Assembly (NCBI RefSeq): GCF_024296665.1 | Contig: NZ_CP100762.1 | Coordinates: forward strand, 496,001-560,000 | Length of the DNA stretch: 64,000 nucleotides | Origin: Salinilacihabitans rarus | GTDB taxonomy: Archaea > Halobacteriota > Halobacteria > Halobacteriales > Natrialbaceae | Direction of reading: 5' to 3' | Shown: positions 42,612-52,100 of the stretch, piece by piece | How the letters are laid out: every line of letters starts with the position of its first letter | Numbering within the stretch: position 1 is the stretch's first letter | Notes under the pieces: generated by a model | The model's input: only the letters and a program-made list of their open reading frames with translations | The model's database searches: none | What the model was told of the DNA's origin: nothing | Position numbers and translations under genes: made by a program

Positions 42612-43340
42612 ATGGCCGACGTCGGCTACTGCACCGTCGAGGACCTCCGGCGAGCGCTGCGCGCGGCCGACCTTCCAGGCGACGCCGCGCAGGACCGCGA
42701 GATCGCGATCGACGCGATCACCGCCCAGACCGAGTGGCTTCAGGAGGAGACGAACCGCCACTGGTACGAGCCGACCGGCCTCGACGAGGACACCGACGGC
42801 TTGATCCCGACGGCGCCGCTGGTCCACGAATCCGACGAGCAGGATATCTCGACGGGGACGATCATGTTCGCCGACGAGGAGATCACGCCCTCGACGCGGA
42901 TCGGCTCCTACACGCCGGTCTCGCTCTTCCGGCGAGACGTCACCCAGCTGACCGAGTTGCTGGTGCTGAACAACGCGGGCGGCTTCGACGACTGGGTTGC
43001 CTCAAGCGATCACACGGAGGGCCGCGGCGAGGACTACTTCCTCCAGGTCGACGACGCCGACGGCTGGACAACGCTCTACCTCGACACGGAGTCGCTCGAC
43101 GATGAAGACGTCACGGACTACCGCAACGCGGTGGTTGCGACTTACGAATACGGCATCGAGGGGACCACGAAGACGGTCCGGCGCGCCGTCGCGATGAAGG
43201 CAGCCGCGCAGCTGCTCACCGACGACGAGACCGCCCTCGGCATCCCGGACAACGGCAACCTCGTGCCAGCGGAGTCGAAACTTAAGGCACTCGAACGACA
43301 GGCCGAAGAACTCCTCGGCATCCACGAGGACAGCCGATGA
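42612..43340 (+). CDS. head-tail connector protein
   Basis: The 242-residue protein begins GYCTVEDLRRALRAADLP with helices typical of head-tail adaptor proteins (gp6/gp15-like), followed by a beta-rich insert (SLFRRDVTQLTELLVLNNAGG). The C-terminal helix runs AVAMKAAAQLLTDDETALG to LKALERQAEELLGIHE. It sits between head and neck genes, as a connector ring protein should. It overlaps the next gene by ATGA. Confidence 0.7.
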   Translation: MADVGYCTVEDLRRALRAADLPGDAAQDREIAIDAITAQTEWLQEETNRHWYEPTGLDEDTDGLIPTAPLVHESDEQDISTGTIMFADEEITPSTRIGSYTPVSLFRRDVTQLTELLVLNNAGGFDDWVASSDHTEGRGEDYFLQVDDADGWTTLYLDTESLDDEDVTDYRNAVVATYEYGIEGTTKTVRRAVAMKAAAQLLTDDETALGIPDNGNLVPAESKLKALERQAEELLGIHEDSR

Positions 43341-43795
43341 GCCTCGACCTCGAACGCGGCTTCGAGGCGAAGCTCCGCGAGGCCGTCCTCGACGACATCG
43401 AGCAGCGCCTCCGCGAGGACCTCGGGCCGGCACTCGAGGAGACCGCCCGCGAGAACTGGGAGGCCTACGCCTCTCGGAACGGCTACGACATCGAGCACGT
43501 CTGGGAGGAGGCCGAGGGCCCGTTCGTCGGGCGCGACGGCGACGGCGTCACGCTCCGGATCGAGTGGCCGGGGCTGTCAGCGCTATTTGAGTTCGGAGTG
43601 GAGCCGCATACGATCGAAGGATCGCCCCTGCTCGCGTTCATCTGGGAAGACGCCCCGGCGGACGTCGTCGAGCAGCACGGCGAAGACCCGCTGATGGTCA
43701 GGCAAAAGGTCAACTGGGGGAGCGAGACGGGCGGCATCCCCGAGTCGCAGGCGATCCGTGACGCGCTCGAACAGTTCCGCCAGGAGGTGAGCTGA
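43337..43795 (+). CDS. HK97 gp10-like neck/tail-completion protein
   Basis: The 152-residue protein has a charged N-terminal helix and then a beta-rich part with TLRIEWPGLSALFEFGVEPHTIEG, a Phe-Glu-x-Gly-x-x-Pro-His motif common in gp10-like neck proteins, and a C-terminal IRDALEQFRQEVS helix. It starts within the preceding stop (ATGA) and ends 1 bp before the next gene. It probably joins the tail to the head. Confidence 0.7.
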   Translation: MSLDLERGFEAKLREAVLDDIEQRLREDLGPALEETARENWEAYASRNGYDIEHVWEEAEGPFVGRDGDGVTLRIEWPGLSALFEFGVEPHTIEGSPLLAFIWEDAPADVVEQHGEDPLMVRQKVNWGSETGGIPESQAIRDALEQFRQEVS

Positions 43796-43796
43796 C

Positions 43797-44318
43797 GTGC
43801 AGGATGAAGTCACCTGGGTCCTCGACACCATCAAGACCGGATGGCCGGGCAGCTGGCCAGCAGACGATGACGGCGACCCGCTGCTCTACCGCATCAACCG
43901 CGACGAGCCGGAGATCCTCGAGACCGGCGAGCGGACACGATCGCTCGACCTCTCGAAGGCTTCGGCGATCGGCGCCGCACTGGGCTCGCGCTCGCCAACG
44001 CCAACCGGGACCGAGTACCGCAACCGCGTCGAGACCGTCGTCAGTGTTCGCTTCGAGGGCCTGACGTCCCGGGGTGGCGAGTGGGGTCATGTCGACTCGG
44101 CCGCGGACGTCGAGCAGTTGGTCCGCTACGCCCAGCACGCTCTCTTAGCGCAGCGTTCGTATCCGACGATCAACGACGTCGACCAGGACGCGATCGGTTC
44201 CGTCGCCTATCACTCGCTGTTCGTCGAGAACGAGACCGACCAGAGTCACGACCATCGCGACTACTTCCGACGGGACTGGGACGTCCGCTTCGTCGGCTAC
44301 AGCAATCCAGACTCATGA
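43797..44318 (+). CDS. tail terminator-like protein
   Basis: The 173-residue protein starts at a GTG directly after its upstream neighbour. It has alternating strands and helices with VETVVSVRFEGLTSRGGEWGHV in the centre and YFRRDWDVRFVGYS at the end, consistent with a tail terminator that caps the tube. The order connector, gp10-like, terminator, tube protein is the usual siphovirus one. The call rests mainly on gene order. Confidence 0.6.
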   Translation: MQDEVTWVLDTIKTGWPGSWPADDDGDPLLYRINRDEPEILETGERTRSLDLSKASAIGAALGSRSPTPTGTEYRNRVETVVSVRFEGLTSRGGEWGHVDSAADVEQLVRYAQHALLAQRSYPTINDVDQDAIGSVAYHSLFVENETDQSHDHRDYFRRDWDVRFVGYSNPDS

Positions 44319-44349
44319 TTCGATACACTACCACTGACGGAGGTACAGT

Positions 44350-45258
44350 ATGACCGGCGCGGGTTCTGCGACCGTGGCGTACGCGCTCGAACAGACCTAC
44401 GGCGGGTCGCTCGTCGACGAAGACAGCGACGGCACGCCGGAGTGGTACCAGCCGGGCGTCGACGTCACCGTCGGCGACCTCTCGGTCGAGAACGCCCTCG
44501 AACGGATCCGCCAGCCGGACGATCCGACGCCGGCTGGCTCTCGCGAGGGCAATTTCGAGGGCGCCGCCTCGGTGTCGTTCACCCTCACGGACGACAACTT
44601 CCACGACCTCGTCTTCGCCGACGGCGGCACCGCACTCCCGTCGAGTCCGATGGCGGCGCCCTCGTCGACGTGGTACTTCGGCGTCGATCACGTCGACGGC
44701 AACGAGGCGCGAACCCCCACTGGGGCGATCGTCGTCGACGCCACGATCAACTACCAGCAGGGCGCCGACGTCACCGTCGAGCTGACGATGCTCTACGGCG
44801 ACGAACCGGACGACGTCACCGCGCCGTCGTCGATCACGCAGCCCTCGGACGCCGACGTCTTCACGTGGCACGGCGCCGACCTCACCGTCGACGCCGTCGA
44901 CCAGACGCTCATGCAGACGGCGTCGCTGTCGCTGTCCGGGCTGGCACGCTTCCGTCGGGGACAGTCCCGGCATCCGTTCGACGCGGTCGTCGGGGCGATC
45001 GAGCCGTCGCTCTCGACCGATGCGACGTTCACGGAGAACGCCCAGCTGCAGGCCGCCTACGGTGGCGCGACGACCCCGCAGGACACCATCGGCAAGGTCT
45101 CCGGCAGCCTCTCGTTCCAGAACGGCCAGGGCACGACGATCAGCTACGATCTGACGGGCCTGCAGCCGACGTCCTACGGCTGGAACGATCTCGTCAACCC
45201 CGACGAGGACCTGTCCGAGGCCGTCGAGTACCACGTCGCCGACGTCGCGGTGGTCTAA
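44350..45258 (+). CDS. major tail tube protein
   Basis: The 302-residue protein is beta-rich with MTGAGSATVAYALEQTYGG at the start, the ENALERIRQPDDPTPAGSREGNFEGAASVSF block near residue 55 and TIGKVSGSLSFQNGQGTTISY near the end. This pattern and the position between terminator and chaperone match phage tail tube proteins. It polymerises into the tail around the tape measure. The gene ends one codon before the next start. Confidence 0.8.
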   Translation: MTGAGSATVAYALEQTYGGSLVDEDSDGTPEWYQPGVDVTVGDLSVENALERIRQPDDPTPAGSREGNFEGAASVSFTLTDDNFHDLVFADGGTALPSSPMAAPSSTWYFGVDHVDGNEARTPTGAIVVDATINYQQGADVTVELTMLYGDEPDDVTAPSSITQPSDADVFTWHGADLTVDAVDQTLMQTASLSLSGLARFRRGQSRHPFDAVVGAIEPSLSTDATFTENAQLQAAYGGATTPQDTIGKVSGSLSFQNGQGTTISYDLTGLQPTSYGWNDLVNPDEDLSEAVEYHVADVAVV

Positions 45259-45789
45259 ATGGCCGAACCCGAGACACGCGAAGTCGTCCTCGAGGAGGAG
45301 GCCGACCGCCTCGTCGAGGCGTGCGAGGAGATCGCCGACCGGATGGTCGATCTCGATCCGTCGACGGACCTCTACCAGACACTGCGGGCGCGAGGCAACC
45401 GCCTCGACACCCACCGCCGCGGCATCGGGTGGGCGCTCGAGGCGTGGGACGTCGAGACGCTCACGTTCAAGGCGCTCACGTTGGGCGACGAGGCCCGCAT
45501 CGCCGACGAGTTCGACGGTCGCGGCTCGAAGCCCGGCGCCGAGCGCATCTGGCAGATTGCCCTCGGGACGTACGACGCGCCCTACCTCGAACACGACCCG
45601 GAGAACCCGACCGACGCGGCGCTCCAGGAGACGGTCGCGAACGTCGCGACCATCGACGCCCTCGCGTTCGGTCGCTGGGCTGAAAGCCAGATCGACGAGT
45701 TGAGTGCGGTGGGAAACTGGAACGACGAGCGGAGTTTCGCGCGCTTCTTAACGGAGAAACAGGCGGAACAGAGCCAGACCGAGGAGTGA
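45259..45789 (+). CDS. tail assembly chaperone, first frame (G-like)
   Basis: The 176-residue protein is acidic and helical, with EWVETLTFKALTLGDEARI-like content (seen as DVETLTFKALTLGDEARIAD) and a C-terminal ERSFARFLTEKQAEQSQTEE. Its position between the tail tube and tape-measure genes is that of the lambda G-type chaperone. The stop codon overlaps the ATG of the 41-residue second gene (TGATG), which resembles the G/GT arrangement. Confidence 0.65.
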   Translation: MAEPETREVVLEEEADRLVEACEEIADRMVDLDPSTDLYQTLRARGNRLDTHRRGIGWALEAWDVETLTFKALTLGDEARIADEFDGRGSKPGAERIWQIALGTYDAPYLEHDPENPTDAALQETVANVATIDALAFGRWAESQIDELSAVGNWNDERSFARFLTEKQAEQSQTEE

Positions 45790-45914
45790 TGACGGACTAC
45801 CTGCTCGCGGTCGCGATGCGCAACGGGCACGACCCGCGCGAGGCCCGCGAGTACCCCGTCCGTGACCTCCGCCTGCTCGCGATGCTCGACGCCGCCCGAG
45901 GTGGCCTTCGATGA
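45789..45914 (+). CDS. 41-residue tail assembly chaperone second frame (T-like)
   Basis: The frame begins MTDYLLAVAMRNGHDPREAR and ends in RLLAMLDAARGGLR, a helical peptide. It is wedged between the chaperone and tape-measure genes, with TGATG and ATGA overlaps on both sides. In many tailed viruses such a second frame is reached by ribosomal slippage or reinitiation and binds the tape measure. It is too small to be recognised alone. Confidence 0.6.
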   Translation: MTDYLLAVAMRNGHDPREAREYPVRDLRLLAMLDAARGGLR

Positions 45915-47041
45915 GCGAGTTCGAAACCGAGGCGACCGTCGGCCTGGTCGTTCGCGAACGCGACCTCCGGCGGGTCCGCGAGCAGATCGAGGAGGCCGTC
46001 GGCGACGCCGCGGTTCAGCCCGGTGCGGGTGCCGGCGGGCGGCCGCCGGAGATGGCGACCGACGGCGGGGCCAGCGGCCGCCAGCGCCGGCGTGCGCGTC
46101 GCTCGTACCGGATGGAGATCCAGCGGACCGACGACCTCGAGGAACTGCTCGAGGTCGCCTACGCGATCGAGGACAAGGTCGGCGGCGATGGCGGGATGCT
46201 GTCGGAACTGTTCGGCGGTGGCATCCTCGGTGGGTTGCTCGGTGGCGCCGGCGGCGCTGCCGGCGGTATCGGTGGCGGCCTCGCGACTGGCATCGGCGCC
46301 GCCGTGGGGTCGGCCGTCGGGGACGCCGTCGGCGAGGCGCTCTCGGAGGACTTCGCGATCGAGGAACCCGACTGGGTGCCGATCGCCGTCGAGGAGCCGG
46401 GCGCGCTCCCGGTCGAGGACCCCGGTCCGTTCGCGGTCGAGCATCCCGATTCGATTCCGCTCGACCATCCGGACGACGTCCCGCTCGATCACCCGGAGGA
46501 CATCCCGCTGGACGCACCGGAGGCGATCCCGGTCGAAGACGTCGACCCGCTCCCGGTCGAAGAGATCGATCCGATCTCGGTCGACGCTCCTGAGTCGATT
46601 CCGGTCGACATGTCGGTCCGCACAGCGACCAACGGCCAACCTGCCGCTGGCGACTCAGCGTCACCTTCAGCGTGGCAGCGCTTTCGAGATGAGAAACTGC
46701 GACGCGTTCCCGGTGTCGGTATCCTCGGCGACATCGATGCCGAGACAGAAGACTGGTTCGAGCCGTTCGGGGACATCCCGGGCATCGGGATGGGGTCGCC
46801 CGGCTCTGGCGGTGGTTCGCTAGGTGGGCAGCCAAGCGGCCAAGGCAGGGCGGCAGTGCCGACCATCAACGTCACGCAGACGTTCAACACGGAGCTGATC
46901 GTCGACGAACTCCGCGGGGTCGCCGACGCGATCTCTCAGCTTGAACGCGAACTGGACTCGGCGTACGACGAACTCGAAAGCGAGATCGACGCTGTCCAGT
47001 CGGACGTGGACGATCTCGAACGGCAACTTACGCGGCGGTGA
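45911..47041 (+). CDS. tape-measure-like protein with octapeptide repeats
   Basis: The 376-residue protein has a basic N-terminal part, a glycine-rich hydrophobic stretch (FGGGILGGLLGGAGGAAGG, about 97-115), then nine or ten octapeptide units of the type [ILVF]-P-[VL]-[DE]-x-P-[DE]-x (about 152-235), for example IPLDHPDDVPLDHPED. A coiled-coil C-terminus follows (LERELDSAYDELESEIDAVQ). Position after the chaperone pair makes it the tape measure. It is short for that role, so the tail should be short if length follows the usual ruler rule. Confidence 0.65.
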   Translation: MSEFETEATVGLVVRERDLRRVREQIEEAVGDAAVQPGAGAGGRPPEMATDGGASGRQRRRARRSYRMEIQRTDDLEELLEVAYAIEDKVGGDGGMLSELFGGGILGGLLGGAGGAAGGIGGGLATGIGAAVGSAVGDAVGEALSEDFAIEEPDWVPIAVEEPGALPVEDPGPFAVEHPDSIPLDHPDDVPLDHPEDIPLDAPEAIPVEDVDPLPVEEIDPISVDAPESIPVDMSVRTATNGQPAAGDSASPSAWQRFRDEKLRRVPGVGILGDIDAETEDWFEPFGDIPGIGMGSPGSGGGSLGGQPSGQGRAAVPTINVTQTFNTELIVDELRGVADAISQLERELDSAYDELESEIDAVQSDVDDLERQLTRR

Positions 47042-47074
47042 TATTTATGAGCGCAGGCAAACAAGGCGCCAGTT

Positions 47075-47275
47075 ATGAACGTCAGCGTGACCACACTCGT
47101 TTGGGTTCGCCGCCTGTTACTCGCCGCACTCGCGGTCGTCTTTTTCGGCATCGTGACAGCGTATATCGGCGGCGGTGTCGTTGCCTTCGTGGTGGTCGCA
47201 GCGGTCTCGGTCGGGATGTATCTCTTGCTTACCTGGCGGCCGACAGAAGACCCTGCGCCCGATACGCCAGAGTAG
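47075..47275 (+). CDS. small two-helix membrane protein
   Basis: The 66-residue protein has two hydrophobic helices, LLLAALAVVFFGIVTAYIGG and GVVAFVVVAAVSVGMYLLL, and an acidic tail. It lies between tape-measure and distal-tail genes. It may act in DNA entry or lysis; nothing in the sequence decides this. Confidence 0.6.
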   Translation: MNVSVTTLVWVRRLLLAALAVVFFGIVTAYIGGGVVAFVVVAAVSVGMYLLLTWRPTEDPAPDTPE

Positions 47276-47332
47276 CCTCCCGATCCCCGTCGCCGCGCGG
47301 TCACTGCGGCCCCGTTTTCCATACCGAGACTC

Positions 47333-47992
47333 ATGCCCGGACTTAGAGACACGGCTGTCCTCGAGATCGACCTCGACGATAGCACGACCGGCGTCTTCGA
47401 ACTCCAGGAGGACCTCACCGATACGGGGACGGTCCAAAAGCAGTACCTCCTAAGCAACCGCGGGCAGTACCTCCGCGAGGCGTACGACATCGGCGTCGAC
47501 CTCCTCCCGGACGAGGTCGAGGAGGCCGACCTCGAGGATCGCAAGGGCTACCACGTCGACGGCGGCGCCGGCGGCTACCAGGAACAGTTGAGCTTCAAAG
47601 CCGGCGCCGAGGGCGCCCAGTGGGGTGACGGCTCGACCGATCCCACCAACCCCGACGACATCGCGAAGACCGACGCGACGGGCGCCGACCCGGTGGCGAT
47701 GAAGCAGGTCTTCGAGTGGTACGTCACGCAGAGCCGCAGCGATAGCCGCGGCGGCTGTCGACTCCACATCGGCGAGTGGACCGACGGTTCACACTCGACG
47801 GAGGCCGGCGTTTTCGGGCAGCCGCTGCCGGTCGCGATCACCGAGGCGACGGTCACCTACGACCCGGACGACCCGGGCGCGATCGAGGTGACACTCGAAC
47901 TCGAATGGACGGCCGTCTTCCCGGACGTCGACCTCCAGGGTGCGATCAACGACGGCCTCGACGACCTCGCCGAACTGATCCCGGACTTCTGA
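47333..47992 (+). CDS. tail protein (distal tail region), function by position
   Basis: The 219-residue protein is beta-rich, with AVLEIDLDDSTTGVFELQED at the start, a GGAGGYQEQLSFKAGAEGAQWG loop near residue 75 and a C-terminal ATVTYDPDDPGAIEVTLELEWTAVF, resembling tube-domain folds found in distal tail proteins. It follows the tape measure and precedes two larger tail genes 11 bp downstream. No family is recognised with certainty. Confidence 0.6.
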   Translation: MPGLRDTAVLEIDLDDSTTGVFELQEDLTDTGTVQKQYLLSNRGQYLREAYDIGVDLLPDEVEEADLEDRKGYHVDGGAGGYQEQLSFKAGAEGAQWGDGSTDPTNPDDIAKTDATGADPVAMKQVFEWYVTQSRSDSRGGCRLHIGEWTDGSHSTEAGVFGQPLPVAITEATVTYDPDDPGAIEVTLELEWTAVFPDVDLQGAINDGLDDLAELIPDF

Positions 47993-48003
47993 CCCACTGA
48001 CCC

Positions 48004-49164
48004 ATGAAGTACCTGTACAACAGCCCGCTCCCCGAGTCGGCAGCAACGGACGAACGCGACCGCCTCGGCCAGCAACTCGCCGAGGCGGGTCTGCTCGACG
48101 AGGACAGCGCGATGGTCGAGTCGATCGCCTCGCAGGCAGCCGACCTCACGCTCGAAGGCCAGTACCGCTGGGGCGAGGACGTTTCGACGATGCTCGCGAC
48201 CGAACTCGACGAACTGTCGGGTGCCTCGACTGGAGCGCTCCCGCTGTACCGCCGCAGCGGCGGCTACCCGAACGCGGGCTACTACGAGATCGCCAGCGCC
48301 GACGTCGCGCCGCTGCACGCGAACGACCGAAGCGTCTGGCGATACACCCTCTCGCTGACTCACGCCGGCGCACGTGGCCGGCACTTCCGGGCGATCGAGC
48401 CGACCCAGCGCCAACTCGATCACGAGTTCGGGACCGATACGCAGGCGCTCGTCGCCGTGCCCACCACGGCGAGCAAGGTCCGCTGGTTCGATCCGGAGTC
48501 AAAGGCCATCGCGCAGGCGACCACCCTCGAGACGCGGGCGGCCGAGCCGCTTGACGTCGACGTCTACGACCTAGCCGACGGTGAGGCCGCGGTCGGCGTC
48601 AGCGACCCGTGGCTCATCTACGACGTCAGCTACGCCGACGACGTCCGCACCGGCGTGCGCGCCTACGACACGCGCGGGAACGCGGAGAAGTTCATGACGA
48701 CGGGCGACGGCAGTCAGGGCCCGCGCCAGTGGCAGACGATCCACTCCACCGGCCACGACATCACCAACGAGATCGTCCTCGATAACGGCCTGCTGCGGCT
48801 ACGTCCGGACGAGACCGCGGGGACGATGAGCGCCGAGATGTGGGACGATACGAACGGCGTCTGGTCGGACACGGGCCTCGCGGGCACCCAGCCGGCGACG
48901 GTCACGCTGCTCGATGTCGACCTGACGGCGGTCTCGATGGTGCGCGACGTCGTCCAGTTGCTGTTCGACGTCGACGGCTCGCTGTTCGCGTTGAACGCGA
49001 TCGTCGCGAAGGGCTACGACGAGGTGCTGTTCTCGATCCCGGAGAACGAGACGGGGCCGATCCCGACCGATCTGGAGACGTGGCTGTCGTCGATCGCCAG
49101 TTCGTCGATTACGGATCCGAACGCGGCGAAGACGCTCGTCCCCCGCTCGGAGGTGCGGCGGTAG
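48004..49164 (+). CDS. tail protein (baseplate/distal tail), function by position
   Basis: The 386-residue protein starts MKYLYNSPLPESAATDERDR and has a long beta-rich centre (TLSLTHAGARGRHFRAIEPTQ, TVTLLDVDLTAVSMVRDVVQ). It ends just before the large tail-tip gene, whose ATG follows the stop directly. Siphovirus distal-tail and baseplate hub genes occupy this place. The specific role is not visible. Confidence 0.6.
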   Translation: MKYLYNSPLPESAATDERDRLGQQLAEAGLLDEDSAMVESIASQAADLTLEGQYRWGEDVSTMLATELDELSGASTGALPLYRRSGGYPNAGYYEIASADVAPLHANDRSVWRYTLSLTHAGARGRHFRAIEPTQRQLDHEFGTDTQALVAVPTTASKVRWFDPESKAIAQATTLETRAAEPLDVDVYDLADGEAAVGVSDPWLIYDVSYADDVRTGVRAYDTRGNAEKFMTTGDGSQGPRQWQTIHSTGHDITNEIVLDNGLLRLRPDETAGTMSAEMWDDTNGVWSDTGLAGTQPATVTLLDVDLTAVSMVRDVVQLLFDVDGSLFALNAIVAKGYDEVLFSIPENETGPIPTDLETWLSSIASSSITDPNAAKTLVPRSEVRR

Positions 49165-52100
49165 ATGGCGGAGTTCTCCAAAACGTACGATACGTCAGGC
49201 GAGTACACGCTCGATCTCCACCCGAACGCGACGAACATCTGGGTTCAACTCAACGGCGCGGGCGGTGGTGGTGGCGGCCATGATAGCGGTGGTGACGGTG
49301 GGTACGCCGAAGGATACCTCCCCGACAGCCTCGCCGCCGGTCAAACTCTCACGATCCGAGTCGGCGAGGGGGGTAAAGCGGAATCAAAGAGCAGTACGTT
49401 CAACGGTGGCGCTGGCGCTGGCTCTGCGGATGGACAGTCGGCCAGACGAAGTGCTTCAGGCGGCGGGGCGAGTGACATCCGCATCGGCGGAACGACGCTC
49501 GACGATCGTGTCGCGGTCGCGGGTGGCGGCGGCGGTGCCGGTAATGCGGCGGAGTCTGCTGATACAGGGGGTGGCGGTGACGGCGGCGGACTTGAGGGCA
49601 ATGCCGGCGGCGACCATTTCGGCTCCACTGGCGGTGGTCAGGGTGGTACCCAGACTTCGGGCGGCGCTGGAGAGCCCGGCGCGGACGACGGGGTGTTCGG
49701 AGCGGGTGGTGCTGGCGAGGACGTGGTGTATCCGGATTACAGCGGCGCTGGCGGTGGCGGCGGCTGGTACGGCGGCGGCGGGGGTCACGGAGCTACGACG
49801 ACCGGCGGCGGCGGTGGCGGGTCGGCGTACATCGACGACCTCACCAGCGCGACGACGACGACCGGCGCTGGGTCGGCGGGCGGATCGGTGGACGCGGACG
49901 GCACGGACGGGAGTATCACGATCGAGTGGGACATCGAGGTCACGGCACCGAGCGACCTCTCCGTCGACGCGACACGCGACACCGAGGTCGACCTCTCGTG
50001 GACCGAGCCCGACCCCGACGTCGACGGCCACGAGATCTACCGCTCGATGTCGTCACCCGTCGATCCCGCGACCGATACGCTCGTCGCCGACCTCCCGCAG
50101 GGGACCGTCTCCTACACCGACACGGGGATCAACAACGGGACGACGTACCACTATCTCATCGTCTCGTACGTCGAGATCGACGGCAGTCGCTCGACCGACC
50201 AGTCAAACGAAGCCAGCGGGACGACGACCCTCCCGGACGTCGACGGCTTCGTCCTCGATGGGAGCGTCCAGGGCGAACTCCTCGCCGAAGAGTTCGACGC
50301 CGGGCTCAACACCGGCCAGTACCGCATCCGGTGGAAGCGGTCGGTCAACAGCACGTACGACGCGGCGAACGAGGCGACGGTCCCGTTCGACGCCGATCCA
50401 CTCGAGTACGTCATCACCAACGTTCTCGACGGGGAGAAGTACGACGTCGGCATCCGCTCGGAGACTGCCGACGTCACCGGCGCATGGCACACGGCCGCCG
50501 AGATCACAGCACTCATCCCCGCCTCGGGCCTCCAGGGGACGTCAATCGGGCAGCATTCGGTGACGCTCGGCTGGACGGTCGAATCCAATTTCGACGGCAG
50601 CCAACAGATCTGGCGGCGGCGCGAAGACGGCAAGCGCGACCGCGTCTACGACGACCCCGAGGACGGCGAGTTGATCGCGACGCTCGATACGGTGACCGAG
50701 AGCTATACCGACGACTCCGACGGGCTCTACCCGGACCGCGAGTTCACCTACACGGTCCGCGCGGTCACCCAGTACGTCTACGCCGATACGAGTCTCACGC
50801 TCACCACCGCGTCGGCGGGCCTCGCGCAGTCGGCGGCGCCACCGCGGGGCTGGCACGTCGAACTCGACCATCCCTCGGGCCAGACGCTCACCCCCCGCAT
50901 CCTCGACGGCGCCCGGCTTGAACCGCGGGTGAACGACCTCCCGCGAGCCCGCATCCCGATCCCGCGCGACGACGCCTACGCGCTCCAGTCGTACGAGGGC
51001 GCGCCGATGCGGGTCTACCGGGATGGGGAGCGCCAGCCGATCGACGAACTCCGCGACGTCGTCATCGAGCCCGGGCGGGCCGAACTCGTCGGCGTCGGCG
51101 GGACGCAACTCGAACGCCGGATCCAGCGCGACGTCGACCAGGAGGCCGCCCACACGCTCGCCGACGACCTTATCACGACCGAGACGTCATACGCGGCGGT
51201 CGTCGACGCCCCCGCCGTCGACGAGGTGGTCGACGAACCGCTCCAGAGTGCCTCGACAGGGACGGAGTTCGCAGAGGTCTTCTCGCCCAAGGCGACGACG
51301 CCGGTCGTCTTCCGCGACGGCGGCTTCGAGAACGCGCAGACCAGTTTCCTCCGCGACACCCAGTTCTATCTGTCCGGGAACGCGGGGTACATCTCGGATC
51401 CGATCTACTCGATGGGCGAGACGTACACCTTCAGTGCCAGCGGCGACGGGCTCGAATCGACCTCGTTCTCCGTCGAGTACACGATCCCGGCGAGCGAGGT
51501 CGGGATCGCGGCGCGCGTCAGCGCCGACGGCTCAAGCCCGGCGTATTTTCGCGTCCACGTCGTCGACGACTCTGACGGTACATCGTTGGGCAAGGCCACG
51601 TTCGAAGACATCGGCTACGGCAGCAGCCCCGGCTGGTTCGGTGATTCGACGCAGTTCGACGACGTCGACTACACTGGGTGGGACGGCGGCGACATCCCAC
51701 CGGGCGAGTACCGACTCGAAGTCGAGTGTTACTGGGATGGCGATCTGATCTACTTCGACGCCGCCTCGCTCCACGATATGCGATACTACGACAGCACTGA
51801 CTTCGACGAGAACGGGGAACTGACCGACGGCAAGGCACTCGACAAGCCGGTAGACTACAAGCCGGTGACGGTCGAGTCGGACGATGCCCAGACGGTCTAC
51901 TCGGTCACGACGGGGTATCTCGACACCACGTGGACCGATACGTCGGGCGCGCAGGCGATCGCGCTCTCGAACGACAACGGCCGGTCGTGGACCGAGGTGA
52001 CGAACGCGACGTCCGTCTCGACGGACTTCGACGCCCTCGGCGCCAGTCTCCGGGCGCGCGTGACGTTCGACGGCTACGAACCGGACGGCGTCCGGAGTCA

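Noticed and set aside
44442-45683. 413-codon frame over the tail tube and chaperone genes
   Set aside because: It is an Arg-rich shadow in another frame of two well-supported tail genes.
49265-50563. 432-codon frame inside the tail-tip gene
   Set aside because: It overlaps the main frame throughout and translates to Arg/Ser/Pro-rich sequence with no domain.
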